A stretch of DNA of 39,708 nt from a virus. The notes under the pieces were generated by a model. That model was given only the letters and a program-made list of their open reading frames with translations. It was not told the origin of the DNA and ran no database searches. Made by a program: the position numbers and the translations under genes. Shown here in pieces: positions 21,402 to 31,457 of the stretch. Position 1 is the stretch's first letter; the number at the start of each line of letters is the position of its first letter. The stretch covers positions 1 through 39,708 of IMG/VR virus record IMGVR_UViG_3300007735_000716. One strand, given 5' to 3'.

Positions 21402-23270
21402 ATGGGACGAAAGCCTGGCAAACAGGACATTCCTAAAGAGGCCGCTAAAAAGCAGGTCCTGGAACTTCTGACCCAGGGTAGCACCATCACCGACGCTATG
21501 AAGGCTGTAGGTCGTAACGATGTTACCTTCCGCCAGTGGTCGATGTCTGACCCTGAGTTCAAGGCTGAGGCCGACAAATCAAGACTTGCTGGTAAAGGTG
21601 TTAAGGCTGACCTTGCCAATCTAAAGGATATCTCGTTTGAGGACTTCTCCGAGCAATTCCTAGACACCAAGTTGTTCGACCACCACAAAGATTGGGTAGA
21701 CCTGATTGAGGGGCGGGAACCTCGCTGGCTTCATCCATCTATGACTTATGAGCCTGCGGCCAGCAACCGAGTTCTTATTAACGTTCCACCTGAGCACGCC
21801 AAGTCTACAGTCATCACAATCAACTATGTGACCTACCGCATAGCCGTAGACCCTAACGTCAGAATCATTATTGTCTCTAAGACTCAGGGTATGGCTAGAA
21901 AATTTTTAAGTGCAATCAAGACCCGTATGTCCCATCCAAACTGGACCAAGTTACAGATGTCCTTCGGACCAAACGGCGGATACAAGGCTGACTCACCTAC
22001 CTGGTCAGCAGATATGATTTACCTAGGCACTGGACGCGACTCTGGCGAAAAGGACCCTACGGTTCAAGCATTAGGATTCGGGTCTCAGATTTATGGTGCT
22101 CGCGCCGACCTGATTATCCTAGACGATGTGGTGATGAACTCAAACTCTCATGAGTGGGAAAAGCAAATTGAATGGCTTCAGAAAGAAGTCATCACCCGTC
22201 TGGGACGGCACGGAAAACTACTTATCGTAGGAACCCGTGTCGCCCCAATAGATTTATATAAGATGATACGAGATGGCGACCAATGGACAGGTGGCAAATC
22301 TCCGTTCACTTACTTTTCCCAGCCAGCCGTCTTGGAGTTTGACGAGAACCCAAAGAACTGGAAAACATTGTGGCCTTGGACGGACAGGGCTGAGGGAGAA
22401 CAAGATGAACCAAATGAAGAAGGATTATACCCTAAGTGGGATGGACCCTCGCTCTTTACTAGAAGGTCTGAGGTTGCTCCGTCAGTCTGGGCAATGGTCT
22501 ACCAACAAGAAGATGTTGTCGAAGACGCAATCTTCCCACCAACAGTTGTCGCAGGATGCGTTAACGGAATGCGAAAGCGCGGACCTCTTAAGGCTGGAAC
22601 GCCAGGCCATCCAAAGCATGTTGAAGGCACTTACACAGTTATAGGTTTTGACCCTGCTGTATCAGGCAGGTCTGCTTTCGTAGCGGTTACATTTAACCGA
22701 AGTGACGGCAAAGTTTATGTTTTAGATTGCGTAAACATGGTTGACCCTACTCCACAAAAAGAGCGTGCTCTTATTGAAGAGTGGGTAGAACGATACTCCC
22801 CACAAGAGTTTCGAGTTGAAATCAACGCCCATCAAAAGGCGTATCAGATGGACACTGACTTAGTTCAGTATTTAGCCCAGTATGGTTGTAAGTTAAATCC
22901 ACACTTTACTGGAAAGAATAAATGGGACACATCATTTGGTGTGGCTTCCATGTCCGCCTTATTTGGCGGTCTGAGGGACGGCAGGTTTCAAGATAACAAC
23001 CTAATAGAACTTCCATCCAATGAAGGTTCTGAAGGGTTAAAGTCTCTGGTTCAACAATTAATTACTTGGAAGCCAGATACCAAGAACCCAACTGACTGCG
23101 TGATGGCTCTATGGTTTGCTATCATTCGAGTACGTGAACTAATGCAACAGACATCCTTTGCTACTAAGTATGCCAACAATAGGTGGGCAACTAGACGTCA
23201 AAAGGAAATGCGACACTCAATCAATTTAGATGATGCCTTTGCTGAGCAATGGGCTGAAACTTACGGATAA
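21402..23270 (+). CDS. terL: Terminase large subunit with N-terminal HTH segment
   Basis: A 622-aa protein. Residues 10-60 look like a small-terminase-type helix-turn-helix (VLELLTQGSTITDAMKAVG...FRQWSMSDPEF). The ATPase has Walker A NVPPEHAKST (127-136) and Walker B DLIILDDV (236-243). The RNase H-like nuclease begins at VIGFDPAVSGRSAFVAV (around 412). It packages DNA into proheads through the portal encoded 8 bp downstream. ATG 21402 has GGAGG upstream; an open stretch to 21240 is not used. No separate small subunit is seen, so the HTH may serve DNA recognition. Confidence 0.93.
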   Translation: MGRKPGKQDIPKEAAKKQVLELLTQGSTITDAMKAVGRNDVTFRQWSMSDPEFKAEADKSRLAGKGVKADLANLKDISFEDFSEQFLDTKLFDHHKDWVDLIEGREPRWLHPSMTYEPAASNRVLINVPPEHAKSTVITINYVTYRIAVDPNVRIIIVSKTQGMARKFLSAIKTRMSHPNWTKLQMSFGPNGGYKADSPTWSADMIYLGTGRDSGEKDPTVQALGFGSQIYGARADLIILDDVVMNSNSHEWEKQIEWLQKEVITRLGRHGKLLIVGTRVAPIDLYKMIRDGDQWTGGKSPFTYFSQPAVLEFDENPKNWKTLWPWTDRAEGEQDEPNEEGLYPKWDGPSLFTRRSEVAPSVWAMVYQQEDVVEDAIFPPTVVAGCVNGMRKRGPLKAGTPGHPKHVEGTYTVIGFDPAVSGRSAFVAVTFNRSDGKVYVLDCVNMVDPTPQKERALIEEWVERYSPQEFRVEINAHQKAYQMDTDLVQYLAQYGCKLNPHFTGKNKWDTSFGVASMSALFGGLRDGRFQDNNLIELPSNEGSEGLKSLVQQLITWKPDTKNPTDCVMALWFAIIRVRELMQQTSFATKYANNRWATRRQKEMRHSINLDDAFAEQWAETYG

Positions 23271-23278
23271 GGAAACTA

Positions 23279-25042
23279 ATGGCTCTTACCATTGAACAAA
23301 TTGCAGCACGGGTTGATTCCCTTAAATACCGTGCATCAGAGCGTGATGCTCGTGCAGGCGATGTGCTATCTGTGCGTCAGGGTAAGATTGCAGAAGTCTA
23401 TCCAGATTTCTTCCCTGAGGGTGTAGACGCAAACGTCGTAGCAAACTTTATCGATATCGTAGCCCGCGACCTTTCTGAGGTTATGGCTCCGCTTCCTGCA
23501 GTCAATTGTTCTAGCGCATCTCAAGTCAATGACCGTGCTCGTAAGTTCGCTGATAATAGAACACGCATTGCCTCAAATTATTTTAATCACTCTGACCTCC
23601 AAGTATCTATGTATACTGGAGCAGACTACTATGTAACATATGGTTTCGTCCCATTCGTAATTGAATTGGATGACGAAGCAAAGATGCCTCGTATACGCGT
23701 AGAAAACCCTCGGATGGCTTATCCTGAGTTTGACCGCTACGGACGATGCATTTCTTTTGCAAAGGTATATTCATTAACTCTCGGAGAGTTGGTTGCTCAA
23801 TTCCCTGAATACGAAGTACAATTACTTGGTCGTTCAGGTTTCAAACAAGACACCAACACTCTAGTAGATATTGTTCGTTATTACGACAAAGACCAATCTG
23901 TGGTCTATGTACCTAGCCGTGAGAATTTAGTTTTATCCCGTGCAAAAAATCCAATAGGTAAGATGATGGTTGTAGTAGCCAAGCGTCCTACTATTGATGG
24001 TGAAATGCGAGGACAGTTTGATGATGTTATTGGTATTCAGTTGCTTCGCAATCGTTTCGCTATGCTTGCTATGGAGGCTGCAGAAAAATCTGTACAATCT
24101 CCTATCGTCGTTCCAATGGATGTCCAGGAACTACAACTTGGCGGAGACTCAGTTATCCGAACCAACACACCTGCAGGAGTTCGACGTGTTGAACTTACAA
24201 TTCCACAAGGTGCGTTCACGGAACAAACGTTGCTCAATCAAGAACTCAGAATTGGTGCTCGTTACCCAGAAGGTAGAACAGGTAACGTCAATGCGTCTAT
24301 TGTTACAGGCCAAGGTGTCCAGGCTCTCATGGGAGCATTTGATACTCAAGTCAAGTCAGCCCAAGCAATATTTGCATCAGCACTTAGAGATGTAATTGGA
24401 CTTTGCTTTGAAGTTGATGAGTCAATCTTTGATATTCAAAAAACAATTCGTGGCGTAGATGCTGGTTCACCTTACGCACTAGAGTATAAACCAAGCAAAG
24501 ACATCAAGGGAGATTACTCCGCAGATGTTCGTTATGGTATGCTTGCTGGTCTAAATCCAGCACAAGGATTAATATTTATGTTACAGGCTCTTGGAGGCAA
24601 GTTAATCTCCAAGGATATGGCGATGAGAGAGTTACCATTCAATGTCAATGTTAGCCAAGAGCAAGAGAAGATTGAAGTTGAAGATATGCGTAATGCTCTT
24701 ATCTCTTCACTTCAAGCATACACCCAAGCCATTCCACAGATGGCCACGCAAGGACAAGACCCTTCAGAAGTTGTTACAAAGATTGCTAGTGTTATTAAGT
24801 CACGACAAAAGGGACAGAGCATCGAAGACGCAATAGAACAAACCTTTGCGCCTAAAGAACAAGTTCCTCCTGCTGGTGCTCCAATGGTTGAGCAACCGTC
24901 CCCTGCTCCCGCTGCGCCAGTAGGAGGTCAATCTCCAATGGAAGCACAGCCACAAGCAGTACCTGATGTACAAAGTTTACTATCTAGCCTAACTTCAGGC
25001 GGAGCGGCAAACGCAAGCGTAAGAACAATTCGTAGACGATAG
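23279..25042 (+). CDS. Portal protein
   Basis: A 587-aa protein directly after terL. Portal-like features: an N-terminal helical segment, a long RDLSEVMAPLPAVNC region, beta wing segments (RIRVENPRMAYPEFDRYGRCISFAKVY) and a long C-terminal helical region with a Pro/Ala/Gln-rich tail (APAAPVGGQSPMEAQPQAVP). Assignment rests mainly on size, order and fold impression. It would form the dodecameric DNA gate bound by terminase and by the connector. Confidence 0.82.
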   Translation: MALTIEQIAARVDSLKYRASERDARAGDVLSVRQGKIAEVYPDFFPEGVDANVVANFIDIVARDLSEVMAPLPAVNCSSASQVNDRARKFADNRTRIASNYFNHSDLQVSMYTGADYYVTYGFVPFVIELDDEAKMPRIRVENPRMAYPEFDRYGRCISFAKVYSLTLGELVAQFPEYEVQLLGRSGFKQDTNTLVDIVRYYDKDQSVVYVPSRENLVLSRAKNPIGKMMVVVAKRPTIDGEMRGQFDDVIGIQLLRNRFAMLAMEAAEKSVQSPIVVPMDVQELQLGGDSVIRTNTPAGVRRVELTIPQGAFTEQTLLNQELRIGARYPEGRTGNVNASIVTGQGVQALMGAFDTQVKSAQAIFASALRDVIGLCFEVDESIFDIQKTIRGVDAGSPYALEYKPSKDIKGDYSADVRYGMLAGLNPAQGLIFMLQALGGKLISKDMAMRELPFNVNVSQEQEKIEVEDMRNALISSLQAYTQAIPQMATQGQDPSEVVTKIASVIKSRQKGQSIEDAIEQTFAPKEQVPPAGAPMVEQPSPAPAAPVGGQSPMEAQPQAVPDVQSLLSSLTSGGAANASVRTIRRR

Positions 25043-25057
25043 CAGTAGGAGGGGACC

Positions 25058-25627
25058 ATGACAACACTTGCTGCTATACAAGGTGATGGATGGTGTGTAA
25101 TCGGAAGCGATTCACGTTCATCTGATGAATCAGGTCGTCCTATCGAAATGGCAACACACAAAGTTATTGAAAACAATGGTGTGTTGATTGCAGGTTCTGG
25201 TTCTGGTAGAGGTTCAAACCTATTACAGTTTGGATGGAAACCACCAAAACCTAAACTAAGTGAAGACTTAGATGAGTTTATGACTAAAAGATTTATACCA
25301 TCTATGAGAAAATTATTCATAGATGCAGGATATGATATGAAAGAAGATGGGGACCATGCTTCTCACGATTCGCAATTTATTATTGGCATTCGCGGTGTAC
25401 TTTATCCTATTTTTGAGGATTACAGTTGGGACCGTGATGTTCGTGGCATTTACTATTCTGGCTCTGGCAGCGATGTTGCCCTTGGTGCTATGGAGGCTCT
25501 TGGAATACGCAACGCTAAGTATGCTGATAAAGCAGAAAAAATTATTAGAAAGTCAATCGAAATAGCAACTAAATGGGACATTTATTCAAGTGGTCCTATT
25601 ATAACTAAAATACAATATTCTAAGTAG
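25058..25627 (+). CDS. 20S-proteasome/HslV-like Ntn peptidase
   Basis: A 189-aa protein starting MTTLAAIQGDGWCVIGSDSR. With Met removed, Thr2 is the N-terminal nucleophile, and D18 and R20 fall at the proteasome Asp17 and Arg19 positions. K35 in THKVIENNGVLIAGSGSG matches the catalytic Lys within one residue. A later YYSGSGSDVALGAMEAL matches the family glycine motif. It lies between portal and scaffold/capsid, where a prohead protease normally sits, suggesting head maturation. Host proteolysis is an alternative. RBS AGGAGG precedes the ATG. Confidence 0.82.
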   Translation: MTTLAAIQGDGWCVIGSDSRSSDESGRPIEMATHKVIENNGVLIAGSGSGRGSNLLQFGWKPPKPKLSEDLDEFMTKRFIPSMRKLFIDAGYDMKEDGDHASHDSQFIIGIRGVLYPIFEDYSWDRDVRGIYYSGSGSDVALGAMEALGIRNAKYADKAEKIIRKSIEIATKWDIYSSGPIITKIQYSK

Positions 25628-25635
25628 GAGGAACA

Positions 25636-26091
25636 ATGGCTGAGAATCGTGGAGGGTTTCGCCCAACAGCACCACAGAACAATCCTGCTAATGTTTCTGC
25701 AACTGGTGGCAATGGACAAAGTGGCACACAGGCTGCTAAATACTATTCAGGTTTACCTTACGGACAAGGACAGGCTACAATGGCTCAACAGCAAGCAGCA
25801 CCTATGGCTGCAGGTAGACCAATGCCAATGGTAAATCCTATTGAATCATTCCCTGCACCAATGCCATTATCTGAGCCATCAACAATGCCAGATGTTCCAA
25901 TTACTGATGGCGCTGCAGTAGGTCCTGGAGCAGGACTAGAGGGCTTGGCTTTACCTCAAGAACAAGACAATGATGTTGAAAAACAAAGACTATTATCATA
26001 TCTACCAGCACTGGAGGCAGCCGCACAAAGCCCAAATTCATCACAAGCATTCCGTAATTATGTGAGAATTCTAAGGGCTAATCTTCTATGA
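25636..26091 (+). CDS. Disordered Pro/Gln/Gly-rich head-region protein
   Basis: A 151-aa protein. Residues 1-110 are low complexity (Pro, Gln, Gly, Ala, Met). The last 40 residues are helical (DNDVEKQRLLSYLPALEAAAQS...). It overlaps the giant gene downstream by 4 bases. Possibly a protease substrate, scaffold-like factor or portal-associated linker. No family recognised. Confidence 0.65.
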   Translation: MAENRGGFRPTAPQNNPANVSATGGNGQSGTQAAKYYSGLPYGQGQATMAQQQAAPMAAGRPMPMVNPIESFPAPMPLSEPSTMPDVPITDGAAVGPGAGLEGLALPQEQDNDVEKQRLLSYLPALEAAAQSPNSSQAFRNYVRILRANLL

Positions 26092-29000
26092 GTGATAGAG
26101 AAGCGGCGCAAAAAGCATACCAAGATATGCAGAAGTCAAACAATCCTTCTGCCTTTGATACAATGGGTGCTTTCAATAAATATTATTCTAGTGGTAAGCC
26201 TGATGCATCTGGCGCACTACCTTTGGATATGGGAAGATATGTCCCGCCTAAAAATAGGGCTGATGCGATAGCGCAATTTAATAACCAAAATAAAATTGCA
26301 ACCTCAGAAGATAACAAAGGCTTCTGGTCTAGAGCATTCGAAGGTTTAGAAAAGGCTTACAACTTTACTACACAGGCTGTTTCATTTGGACTTACACTAC
26401 CTGAAAAGGGAAATCCAATTTGGCAGGGAGATTTCTCTGTAGATAAAGTAAAAGAAGCATGGGATAAGTCACACGACATCTCTGCTGGTCGCGCTATCAT
26501 GCGTTCATTCGTGGGAAAACCAATAGATGAAGTTGAAGGTTTATTTAGTGGCATAGCAAAGACTGTAAGTTTTGGAAAACTATCTGGGGCTGACAAGTTT
26601 CTACAGGACCATGTATTATTTGCCGCAAATGATTTTGATATCTTTGACAAGAAGCAATCTGAAAAAGCATTCCGCGAGCAGAATGTTGGACGATTCACAT
26701 CATTTGGTACAGATGTTGTAGCCCGATTTGTTCTTGACCCAACTATTGTAGTTGGTAAGGCTGTTAAGGTATATAAGGGTATTAGTTACGGCGTTAAAGG
26801 CCTTAATGAGTTAAATGCTATACTTGCTGGCGAGAAAACTGGTTTCAGAGCCAATAAAGTCAAGGCAACCTTTAATGAGTTTATTCTTAGAACAGATGGC
26901 ATGGATGCATCTGATTTATTCAGAGTAAAGGCTATTCGTGAGTCTGCTAACCCTGCAGCATTTGCAGATATTCTAGCAGATGCAAATAAGATTGATGATA
27001 TTACTCTGCGCCATACAGCCAAGGCTGATATTATTAAGATGGCAATGGGCGATGCTGACGCAGCAAATAGATTAATGGCACAAAACCGTAGTATTGCTAC
27101 TAAGATTGCTAACTTGCAGGACGAAATTACTGATGCTAAGTATCTTGGTGCTGGTATGGACAAGGCAAGTGGACAACTTACATTTGATTTAGTTAACAAG
27201 GGACCAGATTTAGAGAAGGCTGTAGAGAATGTAGCCTTGTATGAAGATGAATTATCTCAATTAACTCAGAAGTTAAACGCCGAGGCTATCCTAGACCCTA
27301 CAAGAATACCACAGTTTGATACACTTGCTGGATTCCGTCAAGCCAATTCTGCAAGTCAAAGATTTATTGACCTACGTGCTGGTGCTGCAGGTGCTCCACT
27401 TCGTGTTTTAACTGGATTTTTTTACAAACGTCCTAGAGGTTGGGTTGATTTTACCGATAATCAATCAGTTCAGACTGTAGATAATCTACTAAGTCGTGTG
27501 CGTGGCATAGCAGGTAAGCAAGAAAAAGCCTATCTTACAGAGATTAATAAACTTAAGAGCACTCTTAATACAAAGACTTTGAAACCTGAAGAAGTAAAGA
27601 CTCTTAAGACTAAGATTAGTGGACTAGAGGATGACCTAAAAAAGGCATCATTTACTGTTGAACGCAAGAATGCTTTATTCAACGAATATGTTGCAGCAAC
27701 AAATGCAGCAGAGCGTGCTAATGCTTTTCAGAAGATTGAACAAGAACTATTTAATACAGTTGCTAAGCAATTTGGATTTGATGAAAGCGATATTCGCCAG
27801 GCTTGGTCTTTATTCTCAGGTGGACGCGCTAAAGCGCACAACATTATTCGTGAGAGAGCCTATACTGGCGCTACCAAGACATTGCCTAATGGACAAGTTG
27901 TACCAGTAGGTTCTAAAGCGACACCTATTCTTGGCTCCGATGACCTTAAGTATATTGTTCCACTACCTTTAAATGAGACTCAACTAGTAAAACAGTTACC
28001 AGTTCTAGACATTGATACTATGTACAATGCCTTGAATCGTTTAACAAGAGCACGTCGTTCTGATGCTGCTGGTGTTTACTATAGAGGCAAGGCTGGTACT
28101 ACAGACCTTATTGATGGCCTAGATTCTTTGATTAAGTTTGAGGTTCTTGCTCGTATTGGTTACCCTGTGCGTAACGTATCAGAAGGAATCATGCGCATCT
28201 TAACCACTACTGGCCCTATGGCTATCGTTGCTGGGTTAAGAGAGTCAAGCCGTAAGTTAATTGCAAATAGATTCTCTGGCGCTTCATTAGATGATATCTA
28301 TCGTTTCTCAGATGATATGAAACTTCAGACATATCGTGATGAACTATATGCAATGCGTGACCTTGCTGATGACCCCGACCTAATTGATTCTCAACTTAAA
28401 GAAATTGATGGTATGTTAGATGGTACTATCAAGGTTGAAGATAAGTTTGGTTTAGGACTACGTGAAGTAGATGGCATTACATATGAAGATGCACTAGGTG
28501 CTACACCTGAGCGTGCTGAATTTATTAAGAATAAGTTTATTGCTGAATCTGCAAAGATTGTTGATGCTGCATTATCAAACAGCAGAAATAGAATAAACAA
28601 TGTATTTGAAACCACTGGAGATTTCGTAGTTATCAAGGGCGATGACCCTAACTGGGCTCAGGCTTATGAAAGAGTTGTCAACCGTCAGGTTAGAAACTCT
28701 AAGATTACACAGATTCTTCTACAGAATAAGCCAAGAGAACAGGTTATCGACGAGGCTGAATACTTCTTATTGAAGACCAAAGAGGGCCGAGATATTTTAA
28801 AAGTCCTTGCTTTAGGTAGAGATGCTCGTGCTATTGCAGAAGCCAATATGGATAACATTGATGAGTTATTCCCAGCCTTTGCATCTGGACTAAAAGAGAT
28901 TGCTAAGACCCGTAAGATTACAGCCGATGATATTAAGAAGGCTTTTGGTACAGATACACTAAACTATCCAGCAGTCAATGCTGCTCAAGTTGGTGCAGCC

Positions 29001-30746
29001 AATGGTACTCATCAGGCTATTAGATTTTTCTCCTCTATTAGAGATAAGTTTTATAAGAGTTTTGGTGAAATACCAGAATCTAATCTAGTTAGACACCCTA
29101 TGTTTGTTGACCTATACCGTAAGCGTATGGATGCAACTATTAGAAATGCTATCGATACTTATCCTGGCGATACAATCCCACCAGAGTATATCCGTAAACT
29201 AGAGTTTAATGCACGTCAATGGGCAAGAGCAGAACTTCGTCGCTCTCTATATGATACATCTGAACGAGTAGATGCTGCCTATACATTGCGCTATGCATTC
29301 CCATTCTTTGGTGCGTTTACAGATGTTGCTGAAAAGTGGAGCCGTATTGTAGTTAATGACCCATCAGTATTTGGTAAACTACGTACAGTTTATAATTCAC
29401 CTGACCGTGTTGGTATAACCGAAGAACGTGATGGTAAGACATACATTAATGTACCTGGTGAATGGGTAAAGCGTGGTTCATTTGGTCTAGTAGACAGACC
29501 TTTGGCTATTCCTAAAACAAGCCTTGACTTACTATTCCAAGGTAATGCTTGGTGGAACCCAGGCGCTGGATGGTTCGTTCAGATAGGTGCATCTCAATTA
29601 ATTAAACAAATCCCTGATTGGGAACGTAATAAGTTAATTAAGACCGTATTGCCTTATGGTCCAACTGGTACAAGTCCAGTAGAGTTTACTAAAGATTTGC
29701 TTATTCAGAACCAAGCATTGCGTAAAGCATGGGCTGTATTTGATGAGAGTGACCCTACTCGACGCAACTTAACAGTTCTTGTTGCTATGGAAGAGAACCA
29801 TAAGTTTGATAATGGACTTAGAGATTCCGCTCCAACTGCTACAGAGATTGATAATAAAGTTAAAAGCATTCTTAAACTAGAAGTTGCTGCAAGAGCAATC
29901 CTTCCATTTGCTACTAACCTACGTTCTCCTTATCAATTCTATATTGATGAGTTCCAAAGAATGCGTGAAGAAGACCCACAGACAGCATCTGAAAAATTCT
30001 ATGACACATATGGTGAGGAATATTTCCAGTTCACTACTAGTCTATCAAAGAACAATACAGGTATTGCTGCTACTATAGAGGCAGAGAAGCGTTCTAGAGA
30101 ACTATCTGATTTGATTGCTAAGAATCCTGAGTATGGATGGTTTGTTGTTGGAGATGTTAATGCTGGAGAATTCTCTCCTAGCGTTTATCAAAGCCAAAGA
30201 AATACACCAGTTGCTCCAGGTAGTACAAAGAAGTTCCGTGAATCACAGGACCCATATGAGGCAGTGGCTGCAACGCAGGCTGAAAAAGGGTGGATTACCT
30301 ACAATAAGGGTATTGATATCATTGAAGCAGAGCGTATTGCACGAGGACTTTCTAGTCTAAATGTTGCTGATGCAGCAGACCTTAAAGAACGCAAGCGTGT
30401 ATTTATCCAAGAATTAGAAGCAGAGAACCCAGCGTGGGCTGAGGTTCGTGGAAGAATTGATACTAAGAAGGTAATCAACTTCCTTAAGTTTGCTAATGAA
30501 GTAATCACTGACCCTAGAACTAAAGGCCGCAGTGATATGGCTGGTATGTCAGACTACCTAGAGGGTAGAGAATATGTACGCCAACTTCTTGCAAGTAGAG
30601 ATAGCAAGTCTATAGATGCTGTAGGAAATGCTGATATCAAAGAAATGTGGGACACATTTACTAGCGGATTGCTAGATGAATACATTTCATTCAGTAGAGT
30701 GTACTCAAGAATACTTGAAAAAGATGACCTTACGGAGGGCTTATAG
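26088..30746 (+). CDS. Giant (1552 aa) presumed internal/ejected virion protein
   Basis: The largest gene. Mostly alpha-helical with coiled-coil-like stretches (LTEINKLKSTLNTKTLKPEEVKTLKTKI region, around 475-520) and a recurrent aromatic block (LRYAFPFFGAFTDVAEKWSRI, around 1065) that resembles membrane-approaching segments of internal virion proteins. There is no peptidase or lysozyme motif visible by eye. In podoviruses such proteins are packaged in the capsid and ejected to form a DNA channel through the envelope. Its place between portal and capsid genes, together with the absence of a tape measure, supports that role. Confidence 0.6.
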   Translation: MSDREAAQKAYQDMQKSNNPSAFDTMGAFNKYYSSGKPDASGALPLDMGRYVPPKNRADAIAQFNNQNKIATSEDNKGFWSRAFEGLEKAYNFTTQAVSFGLTLPEKGNPIWQGDFSVDKVKEAWDKSHDISAGRAIMRSFVGKPIDEVEGLFSGIAKTVSFGKLSGADKFLQDHVLFAANDFDIFDKKQSEKAFREQNVGRFTSFGTDVVARFVLDPTIVVGKAVKVYKGISYGVKGLNELNAILAGEKTGFRANKVKATFNEFILRTDGMDASDLFRVKAIRESANPAAFADILADANKIDDITLRHTAKADIIKMAMGDADAANRLMAQNRSIATKIANLQDEITDAKYLGAGMDKASGQLTFDLVNKGPDLEKAVENVALYEDELSQLTQKLNAEAILDPTRIPQFDTLAGFRQANSASQRFIDLRAGAAGAPLRVLTGFFYKRPRGWVDFTDNQSVQTVDNLLSRVRGIAGKQEKAYLTEINKLKSTLNTKTLKPEEVKTLKTKISGLEDDLKKASFTVERKNALFNEYVAATNAAERANAFQKIEQELFNTVAKQFGFDESDIRQAWSLFSGGRAKAHNIIRERAYTGATKTLPNGQVVPVGSKATPILGSDDLKYIVPLPLNETQLVKQLPVLDIDTMYNALNRLTRARRSDAAGVYYRGKAGTTDLIDGLDSLIKFEVLARIGYPVRNVSEGIMRILTTTGPMAIVAGLRESSRKLIANRFSGASLDDIYRFSDDMKLQTYRDELYAMRDLADDPDLIDSQLKEIDGMLDGTIKVEDKFGLGLREVDGITYEDALGATPERAEFIKNKFIAESAKIVDAALSNSRNRINNVFETTGDFVVIKGDDPNWAQAYERVVNRQVRNSKITQILLQNKPREQVIDEAEYFLLKTKEGRDILKVLALGRDARAIAEANMDNIDELFPAFASGLKEIAKTRKITADDIKKAFGTDTLNYPAVNAAQVGAANGTHQAIRFFSSIRDKFYKSFGEIPESNLVRHPMFVDLYRKRMDATIRNAIDTYPGDTIPPEYIRKLEFNARQWARAELRRSLYDTSERVDAAYTLRYAFPFFGAFTDVAEKWSRIVVNDPSVFGKLRTVYNSPDRVGITEERDGKTYINVPGEWVKRGSFGLVDRPLAIPKTSLDLLFQGNAWWNPGAGWFVQIGASQLIKQIPDWERNKLIKTVLPYGPTGTSPVEFTKDLLIQNQALRKAWAVFDESDPTRRNLTVLVAMEENHKFDNGLRDSAPTATEIDNKVKSILKLEVAARAILPFATNLRSPYQFYIDEFQRMREEDPQTASEKFYDTYGEEYFQFTTSLSKNNTGIAATIEAEKRSRELSDLIAKNPEYGWFVVGDVNAGEFSPSVYQSQRNTPVAPGSTKKFRESQDPYEAVAATQAEKGWITYNKGIDIIEAERIARGLSSLNVADAADLKERKRVFIQELEAENPAWAEVRGRIDTKKVINFLKFANEVITDPRTKGRSDMAGMSDYLEGREYVRQLLASRDSKSIDAVGNADIKEMWDTFTSGLLDEYISFSRVYSRILEKDDLTEGL

Positions 30747-31456
30747 TGGGTGCTTTAGATAACTTAAAAGGTAGTAGTACAAATGCTGGCACCAGTACTG
30801 CTGGTAAGGTATATATTGGTGAAGGCACACCTAAGACCATTAAGATGAAAAAGACTGGCAAAGAGATTCAAATAGTAGGTTCTGATATGACTACTTTTGA
30901 TGCCAAGAAAAGATATCTTGAAGACCCTAAGGTCGAAACAGGTTGGCTATACACTCTTAAGAAGTATGGCTATGGTGATGTAAGTCCAGCCAAGGCAAAG
31001 ATTCTTTACGAGATGGCTGTTGATGAGGCTGGTAAATGGTACCAACAATCTAATGGTACTAGAAAAATAACACCTGAACAATACTTACAGTGGTATGCTA
31101 AAGACACTGGAGTACTTGGCGGCGGTGGCCCATCTGTATCTGTGCAAAAGTATCTATTCCAACCAGAAGAGATTCAATCTTTAATTGATGATACGCTTAA
31201 GGGTGTGTTAGGACGCAAGGCTACACAAGCCGAAAGTAAAGAGTTCTATACTGCTATTCAAAAGATGATTGATGAGGGAACTGTAACCACAACAAAGAAA
31301 GTTGGCGGAAAGACAATTACTGAAATCAAACCTGGATATAGCAAGGAAAAGGCAGAGGCTCTTATTACTGAAAGAGTTAAAACTCAATCACCTCAGGACT
31401 ACCAAGAGGCACAAAGCCTAGGTTTCGCTGACTTTCTTGGAAAGTTGAAGGGTTAA
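30746..31456 (+). CDS. Head-region protein, probable internal virion component
   Basis: A 236-aa protein, GTG start with GGAGGG upstream, overlapping the giant gene (TAGTG). A Gly/Thr-rich start, then helical blocks such as FQPEEIQSLIDDTLKGVLGRKATQAESKEFYTAIQ, a pattern that also recurs in the 456-aa protein. No family recognised. Confidence 0.6.
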   Translation: MGALDNLKGSSTNAGTSTAGKVYIGEGTPKTIKMKKTGKEIQIVGSDMTTFDAKKRYLEDPKVETGWLYTLKKYGYGDVSPAKAKILYEMAVDEAGKWYQQSNGTRKITPEQYLQWYAKDTGVLGGGGPSVSVQKYLFQPEEIQSLIDDTLKGVLGRKATQAESKEFYTAIQKMIDEGTVTTTKKVGGKTITEIKPGYSKEKAEALITERVKTQSPQDYQEAQSLGFADFLGKLKG

Positions 31457-31457
31457 T

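Noticed and set aside
21188-21688. 166-aa minus-strand open frame across the terL leader
   Set aside because: It is antisense to the terL coding region and the leader hairpins; its sequence looks like a mirror of the real gene.
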